The notes beneath the pieces are model-generated. The model ran no database searches. It was not told where the DNA came from and saw nothing but the letters and a program-made list of their open reading frames with translations. A DNA stretch of 64,000 nucleotides from Lachnospira sp. UBA3212 (GTDB lineage: Bacteria > Bacillota > Clostridia > Lachnospirales > Lachnospiraceae): the NCBI GenBank assembly GCA_002363615.1, contig DEWK01000004.1:60049-124048 (forward strand). Direction: 5' to 3'. The translations under genes were made by a program, and so were the position numbers. Below are positions 59,767 through 64,000 of the stretch, piece by piece (position 1 is the stretch's first letter; each line of letters starts with the position of its first letter).

Positions 59767-60135
59767 ATGAATGAAGTAGAAATAATCAAACAGTTATATC
59801 TCGATTACTGGATATATATGATTGATAAGAACCCAGATGGATTAAGAAGTCTCATGGCCGAAGATTATTATCTAATACATATGACAGGAGTGAGACAGTC
59901 GGCAGATGAGTTTATCAGAGGCCTTATAGCAGGGACTTTTAATTATTATTCAGCTGAGCATGATGATATTCAGGTCGAGATAAATGGAAATACAGCTACC
60001 ATGGTGGGAAAGAGCCGTGTTCTTGCTGCTGTATATGGTGGAGGAAAAAATAGTTGGCACTTACGTGGCGATTTCATGTTGAGAAAAGATGCAAATGGCT
60101 GGAAGTTTACCAGTTCAAAGGCGAGCACATATTAA
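59767..60135 (+). CDS. NTF2-like (DUF4440/SnoaL-type) protein
   Basis: 122 aa with a cone-like NTF2 fold: VEIIKQLYLDYWIYMIDKNPDGLRSLMAEDYYLIHMTGVRQSADEF, IQVEINGNTATMVGKSRV, WHLRGDFMLRKDANGWKF. These proteins bind small molecules or act as isomerase-like enzymes; the ligand is unknown. It is 4 nt behind the acetyltransferase and 13 nt before the AKR. Confidence 0.85.
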   Translation: MNEVEIIKQLYLDYWIYMIDKNPDGLRSLMAEDYYLIHMTGVRQSADEFIRGLIAGTFNYYSAEHDDIQVEINGNTATMVGKSRVLAAVYGGGKNSWHLRGDFMLRKDANGWKFTSSKASTY

Positions 60136-60148
60136 GGAGGATTTTACA

Positions 60149-60991
60149 ATGGAAATGATTAAGTTAAACAATGGTATTGACTGTCCTGTAGTAGGTATTG
60201 GAACATTTATGCTTGCACCTGCAGATGCAGAGAATAGCACAAGGGAAGCACTTAAGATGGGATACCGCCTTGTAGATACTGCAAATGCGTATGTCAATGA
60301 GCGTGCTGTTGGAAGAGGGATTAAGGCTAGTGGCGTGGCAAGAGAGGAAGTATTTCTTTCGACAAAACTTTGGCCTAGTGAATACGAAAATCCAAATGCT
60401 GTTGATGAGACACTTAAAAGACTTGACGTTGATTACGTGGATCTGCTCTACATCCATCAGCCTGCCGGAAATTGGCTTGAAGGATACAGACAGCTGGAAA
60501 AAGCTTATAAAGAAGGTAAGGCAAAGTCTATCGGAATATCTAACTTTGAAGGAAAGTACATTGAAGAGCTTCAGACTAAGTGGGAAATCGTTCCTCAGTT
60601 CATTCAGGTAGAAGCACATCCGTATTTTACCCAGACTGAGCTTCGCAAGACCCTTGATAAGCATGACATCAAGCTTATGAGTTGGTATCCACTTGGACAT
60701 GGTGATAAGTCTTTAATTAATGAGCCGGTATTCGCAGAGCTTGGCGAAAAATATGGCAAGAGCCCAGCGCAGATTATTCTTCGCTGGCATACACAGATGG
60801 GATTTGTAGTAATCCCTGGAAGTAAAAATGTGGATCATATCAGAGATAATATGGATATCACTGACTTCAAGCTTACTGATGATGAGATGTTGAAGATTGC
60901 TAAGCTTGATAAGAATGTTAGATACTACAATCGTACGGATGCGCAACTTGTACAGTTTGCAGGTTGGAAGCCCGAGTTTGAGACAGTCTAA
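60149..60991 (+). CDS. Aldo/keto reductase (AKR5-type)
   Basis: 280 aa NADPH-dependent oxidoreductase. Catalytic tetrad visible: Asp and Tyr in VDTANAYVNE, Lys in STKLWPS, His in LLYIHQP; also GISNFEGKYIEEL and the cofactor motif VVIPGSKNVDHIRDN. ATG 60149 follows AAGGAGG; the longer upstream frame lies in the previous gene. A terminator ends the operon. Confidence 0.95.
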   Translation: MEMIKLNNGIDCPVVGIGTFMLAPADAENSTREALKMGYRLVDTANAYVNERAVGRGIKASGVAREEVFLSTKLWPSEYENPNAVDETLKRLDVDYVDLLYIHQPAGNWLEGYRQLEKAYKEGKAKSIGISNFEGKYIEELQTKWEIVPQFIQVEAHPYFTQTELRKTLDKHDIKLMSWYPLGHGDKSLINEPVFAELGEKYGKSPAQIILRWHTQMGFVVIPGSKNVDHIRDNMDITDFKLTDDEMLKIAKLDKNVRYYNRTDAQLVQFAGWKPEFETV

Positions 60992-61008
60992 ATAATAGAT
61001 TCAAATAA

Positions 61009-61050
61009 TGCCCGTAATGCAGAACACACCTGCTTTGCGGGTATTTTTTT
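61009..61050 (+). terminator. Rho-independent terminator of the LysR-linked operon
   Basis: TGCCCGTAATGCAG / CTGCTTTGCGGGTA stem followed by TTTTTTT. Confidence 0.88.
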
Positions 61051-61053
61051 GAG

Positions 61054-61112
61054 TTGACATATACGCATTGACTACATTATAATTTAGGTAGAGACATACG
61101 CATTGACTACAT
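61054..61112 (+). promoter_or_regulatory. Promoter with two identical operator repeats before the XRE-CD1845 cluster
   Basis: -35 TTGACA (61054-61059), 18-nt spacer, -10 TATAAT (61078-61083). The 16-base repeat TACGCATTGACTACAT occurs in the spacer (61062-61077) and again after the -10 (61097-61112), 35 nt apart. This placement suits repression by the HTH protein encoded next. Confidence 0.78.
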
Positions 61113-61125
61113 AAAGGAGGCGGCT

Positions 61126-61398
61126 ATGAAGAAAGAAATCTACAATGTTGAAGGCATTGAAATTGATGTAGAGCATATAGATAAGAATGATGCTGATCGT
61201 GAGCGTAGACTTATTGCATACCAGTTTAAGGCTATTAGAGAACAAGCTGGTATGAATCGTAAAGACTTTTCTGATTGGCTTGGAATTCCTTATCGAACAA
61301 TGCAAGAATGGGAACTGGGACGTAGACAGGCTCCAGATTACGTTCTTCGCTTGATTGCTTATAAAGTTAAGATGGAGAAGGAAAGGGGGAACCTATGA
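61126..61398 (+). CDS. XRE-type HTH regulator (small)
   Basis: 90 aa: an N-terminal 30 residues (MKKEIYNVEGIEIDVEHI) and an HTH (FKAIREQAGMNRKDFSDWLGIPYRTMQEWELGRRQAPDYVLRLI). This type regulates ICE or toxin-antitoxin genes. AAAGGAGG precedes it, and the operator repeats above suggest autoregulation. Overlaps the membrane protein gene by 4 bases. Confidence 0.88.
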   Translation: MKKEIYNVEGIEIDVEHIDKNDADRERRLIAYQFKAIREQAGMNRKDFSDWLGIPYRTMQEWELGRRQAPDYVLRLIAYKVKMEKERGNL

Positions 61399-61706
61399 TG
61401 ACAGTATTATATGGTATTGGAATGATTTTACGATTTATCCTTAGAGTAGTTTTATTGCCAGTACAGGCAGTTCTTACATTGCTGATGCTTGCAATTGGTT
61501 TTATTGGTGGTTTGGCAAATATTGTATGCTGGTTGTTAGGGGCTTTCTTTGTGATTGGTGGTATCTGTTCATTTATTAATGGATCTGCATCTCTTGGATG
61601 GCAAGGACTTATTGTGGGTATCATTGTTGCAGTGGTTCCTCAAGCCTTAACTCTTTGGGGAGCAGAAGGAATTGGCTGTTTAAAAGAGTTATTGGCAAGA
61701 ATATAA
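61395..61706 (+). CDS. CD1845-like small membrane protein
   Basis: 103 aa with three hydrophobic helices (VLLPVQAVLTLLMLAIGFIGG, NIVCWLLGAFFVIGGICSF, LIVGIIVAVVPQALTLW). It resembles the CD1845-type proteins found in clostridial conjugative elements, which suggests this cluster is a fragment of another element. Function unknown. Confidence 0.75.
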   Translation: MMTVLYGIGMILRFILRVVLLPVQAVLTLLMLAIGFIGGLANIVCWLLGAFFVIGGICSFINGSASLGWQGLIVGIIVAVVPQALTLWGAEGIGCLKELLARI

Positions 61707-61725
61707 TGCTTAGGAGAATTTATAA

Positions 61726-62835
61726 ATGAGAATTTCAAGCTTTAATATCAATAAGTTTTGTGGAGCTTACGGATCACTGCATGAAGGTGGGTATTATAAT
61801 CCGCGGAATCTTGATTTTAAAACAAAGATTAAAGGGATTGTGGATAGCCTTTTGACTGGAATGGATGATATTGTGGTTTTACAAGAGTTTATTGATAACC
61901 AGTTTATCAATGTGAGTCAGCTATTTGAACAGTCTAAATATGAGATATTCGCTAATAGTGATTATAAAAGGTGTAAGAGCAATGTAGTTGCAATTACACT
62001 TAAAGACAGTGGATGGGAAAAAGTGGATTTGCCGGCTGAGGCAATATTTCCAAACAAATTTATAAAAATGAAACATCCTGATAAAAATATAATGCTACTT
62101 GGCTTGCATAATACAGATGTTGATATCAAAAAACAAATCAGTAAGGAATTTCAGTTAAAAGAGGCAGATATTATTTTGGGTGATTTCAATGATCAGGATT
62201 GGCTTAGGGTATTATCAAATAGTGATGAATACAGAGGCTTAGTGCCTGATGAAGTAATTACTTACAAGCCTGGACAGACAACAATAGATCAGATATTCAT
62301 AAGAAAATCAATAGATTCAAAAAGGATTGCTTTCAAGTTTATAGAGACATTTGCTTCGGACCATAATATTTTATCTTTTAAACTTGATTCATGTTCTGAA
62401 AAGCAAAATTACATTAGGGATAGATCAAGTAATATTCATCTAAGTTTACATGATAGTAGAATTCAAAAGCTTGAAGTTAACCAGAATAGTTTGCAGTTAA
62501 CAATGGATAGAATCTTTCAGTATAAGCAGGATGAAGAAAGAAGTTATTCAGGTGTAATTGAATTTACAAAGACCGATATTGAAGAATGCAACATTATGGT
62601 GTTTGATAATCCATATGGATATGACGGAGAAAGGTCGTTTTCAGGGAGAAGTTATTCTTTGGACGAATATAAAGAAAAATTTCCAAGTGCGGAATTTGAA
62701 ATAGTTACTGAAGGCTACAATGGATATGACACAAGTTATCAAGGATGGATATGGACTGAAGAGTCAAATTCGTTATTTGGAATTATGAATATCTGGAATA
62801 CTGGAGATATGATTTATAAAATAGACACAAAATAG
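61726..62835 (+). CDS. Endonuclease/exonuclease/phosphatase-fold protein
   Basis: 369 aa. N-terminal 220 residues carry an EEP (DNase I-like) domain: ISSFNINKFCGA (Asn), IVVLQEFID (Glu), DIILGDFNDQDW (Asp-Asn) and ETFASDHNILSF (Asp-His). The C-terminal 145 residues form an extra beta-rich domain (RIFQYKQDEERSYSGVIEF) I do not recognise. Could be a nuclease or phosphodiesterase effector of a small defence or element cargo. It is 19 nt after the CD1845-like gene, in the same operon. Confidence 0.8.
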   Translation: MRISSFNINKFCGAYGSLHEGGYYNPRNLDFKTKIKGIVDSLLTGMDDIVVLQEFIDNQFINVSQLFEQSKYEIFANSDYKRCKSNVVAITLKDSGWEKVDLPAEAIFPNKFIKMKHPDKNIMLLGLHNTDVDIKKQISKEFQLKEADIILGDFNDQDWLRVLSNSDEYRGLVPDEVITYKPGQTTIDQIFIRKSIDSKRIAFKFIETFASDHNILSFKLDSCSEKQNYIRDRSSNIHLSLHDSRIQKLEVNQNSLQLTMDRIFQYKQDEERSYSGVIEFTKTDIEECNIMVFDNPYGYDGERSFSGRSYSLDEYKEKFPSAEFEIVTEGYNGYDTSYQGWIWTEESNSLFGIMNIWNTGDMIYKIDTK

Positions 62836-62840
62836 AAATC

Positions 62841-62881
62841 TGACCGACATTGTCTCGTTTTGACTCGTTTTGACCGACATT
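62841..62881. repeat. Short direct repeats behind the EEP gene
   Basis: TGACCGACATT occurs at 62841 and 62871, with two copies of CTCGTTTTGAC (62854, 62864) in between. Possible remnant or regulator site. Confidence 0.5.
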
Positions 62882-62923
62882 AGCACTTTTCTTATAGATT
62901 TAACGGTGCTATTATTATCATAG

Positions 62924-62961
62924 ACAAGTGAGAGGTAAACAAAAGCCACTCACTTGTTTTT
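62924..62961. terminator. Terminator-like hairpin
   Basis: ACAAGTGAG / CTCACTTGT separated by 16 nt, followed by T-rich sequence. Confidence 0.65.
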
Positions 62962-62989
62962 CTTTTGCAGAAGAATAGGAAGCAGATTT

Positions 62990-63037
62990 AAGCGTCCACA
63001 TGACCAAACCCTCAAGGTCGTGTGTGGCGCTTTTTTT
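62990..63037 (+). terminator. Strong rho-independent terminator
   Basis: AAGCGTCCACATGACC pairs with GGTCGTGTGTGGCGCTT, followed by TTTTTTT. Confidence 0.88.
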
Positions 63038-63093
63038 GTTATCCGAAACCGGAAAGCGCGCGCCGGTGTTTCTATTAAAACTGTCACCTTAAT

Positions 63094-63155
63094 TGAAAAA
63101 TTTAACGCAACGAAATTATTGTGATTTGAGAAAATCTGTTGCAATGAATTTTTCA
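63094..63155. repeat. Long-spaced inverted repeat
   Basis: TGAAAAATT...GCAAC (63094-63111) is inverted as GTTGC...AATTTTTCA (63138-63155). In the 255-nt gap between the terminator and the AKR gene I see this, the operator region and no gene. Confidence 0.5.
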
Positions 63156-63218
63156 TTTGAGGTTTAAAACATATTTTTGCTCAAGCGAATATGTTTTATC
63201 TTTTTTATCAAATGACAG

Positions 63219-63273
63219 TTGACACAGTGTCAAGAGGGTGATATGATGCAACCATAAATTGACACGATGTCAA
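63219..63273 (+). promoter_or_regulatory. Promoter with two TTGACAC-type operators
   Basis: The palindromes TTGACACAGTGTCAA (63219-63233) and TTGACACGATGTCAA (63259-63273) lie 40 nt apart. The first overlaps the -35 (TTGACA, 17 nt, TATGAT at 63242-63247) and the second lies near the transcription start. This fits TetR/MarR-type repression of the AKR gene by a regulator outside the window. Confidence 0.75.
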
Positions 63274-63292
63274 CAGAAAGGAGTACATAAAA

Positions 63293-64000
63293 ATGACAAA
63301 AGAATTACCTAAGATTGCACTTGGTGCATGGGCATGGGGCAATGATGGAACATTTGGCGGAAGCTTAACAGCTGATTCTCTTAAACCTATATTTGATGCT
63401 GCTATGAACAAGGGACTAAATCTCTGGGATACAGCATATGTATATGGTATGGGAACATCGGAAAAGACTTTGGGAAGCTTTCTAAAAGGTCTGCCAAGAG
63501 ATTCATATATCATTTCAGACAAATTAACCCCTCAGTGTATGGATTATTCTTCCATAACGCCAGTTGAGGATATGCTGAATATTGAATATAAGATGCTGGG
63601 CATTGACAGTATGGATATATACTGGGTGCATAATCCTGTAGACGCACCAAAGTGGATTACAGAAGTAGCAAAGCACTTTGAGGGTAAAAATAACGTTCCT
63701 GTAATAGGTGTTTCAAATCATAATCTTGCTGAGATAAAAGAAGCTGACAGAATCTTAAAAGAGTATGGTCTTAGACTTGGTGCAGTACAGAATCACTACA
63801 GCTTACTAAATAGATCATCAGAGGATTCTGGTATCGTTGATTATTGCAAAGAGAATGGCATTCAGTTCTGGGCATACATGGTTCTTGAGCAAGGAGCTCT
63901 TTCAGGAAAATATGATACTAAGCATCCAATGCCTGCAGGTTCAGGAAGGGCAGAGACTTATAATCCTGTACTTGATAAGCTTGAAATTATGAATGCAAAG
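63293..64000 (+). CDS. Aldo/keto reductase (3' end outside window)
   Basis: The 236 codons present begin MTKELPKIALGAWAWGNDG. Motifs: NLWDTAYVYGMGTSEKTLGSFL (Asp, Tyr), IISDKLTPQ (Lys), IYWVHNPVD (His), VIGVSNHNLAEI and LGAVQNHYSLLNRS. This is an AKR distinct from the one at 60149. AAAGGAG lies 10 nt ahead. It is still open at base 64000. Probably induced when the TTGACAC-site regulator is released. Confidence 0.92.
   Translation, partial: MTKELPKIALGAWAWGNDGTFGGSLTADSLKPIFDAAMNKGLNLWDTAYVYGMGTSEKTLGSFLKGLPRDSYIISDKLTPQCMDYSSITPVEDMLNIEYKMLGIDSMDIYWVHNPVDAPKWITEVAKHFEGKNNVPVIGVSNHNLAEIKEADRILKEYGLRLGAVQNHYSLLNRSSEDSGIVDYCKENGIQFWAYMVLEQGALSGKYDTKHPMPAGSGRAETYNPVLDKLEIMNAK

Noticed and set aside
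1..64000. tRNA or rRNA genes, including a tRNA attachment site for the ICE
   Set aside because: No cloverleaf with TTC-A/G-A and CCA-type ends was found at either boundary or elsewhere.

Overview
The window looks like a low-GC Gram-positive chromosome from the Lachnospiraceae/Clostridia (AT-rich, strong AGGAGG ribosome sites, TTG/GTG starts, Cna-B/SGSA-type surface proteins, and a Tn1549-like conjugation gene set). This assignment is inferred from gene content and was not tested by a search. It opens with the 3' part of a host gene, pyruvate phosphate dikinase (1-1661), and closes with ordinary host metabolism (about 57.6-61.0 kb and 63.3 kb onward).

Between them lies an integrative and conjugative element (ICE) of about 55 kb. 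Its left boundary is somewhere in 1.66-1.98 kb. Its right boundary is after a large serine recombinase that ends at 57040, possibly after the XRE gene at 57232. The left arm is plasmid-like: a DUF3970-like small protein, ParA, ParB, an HTH regulator, a RepA_N initiator and SSB. The RepA_N gene contains seven 23-bp direct repeats followed by an AT-rich tract, which is probably a replication origin. Next comes the cell surface and transfer module (6.8-31.8 kb): a CAP-domain secreted protein, a 1460-aa Cna-B adhesin, a class B sortase, VirB2-like, VirB6-like and PrgI/VirB3-like membrane proteins, an ArdC antirestriction protein fused to a nucleotidyltransferase, a RadC-like protein, a VirB4 ATPase, an NlpC/P60 cell-wall hydrolase, two GNAT acetyltransferases (cargo), an oriT-like inverted-repeat block, MobC, relaxase, a PcfB-like protein and the VirD4 coupling protein. 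Ten copies of one palindrome (core TTTGGACCAWTGGTCCAAA) are scattered through this module, nearly all just ahead of gene starts.

The cargo arm (32.1-50.1 kb) is a complete type 1 BREX anti-phage island: a WYL regulator in the BrxR position, then brxA, brxB, brxC, pglX, pglZ and brxL. Two PDDEXK-type nuclease genes are interleaved with it (DUF1016/YhcG between pglX and pglZ; a NucS-like/DUF4268 protein between pglZ and brxL), and an AlbA_2/Schlafen-like protein is coupled to brxL. Behind it are a putative HEPN-type protein flanked by two near-identical DUF188 genes, an ArsC/Spx-like protein, further HTH/WYL regulators, two structured RNA candidates, a small protein and the recombinase.

The right flank has an XRE regulator whose upstream palindromes closely resemble the RepA iterons. 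It is followed by a divergent LysR gene, a flavodoxin/acetyltransferase/NTF2/aldo-keto reductase operon, a small autoregulated XRE-CD1845-nuclease cluster that may be a remnant of another mobile element, and a truncated aldo-keto reductase gene with two operator palindromes. I found no tRNA, rRNA or CRISPR array.
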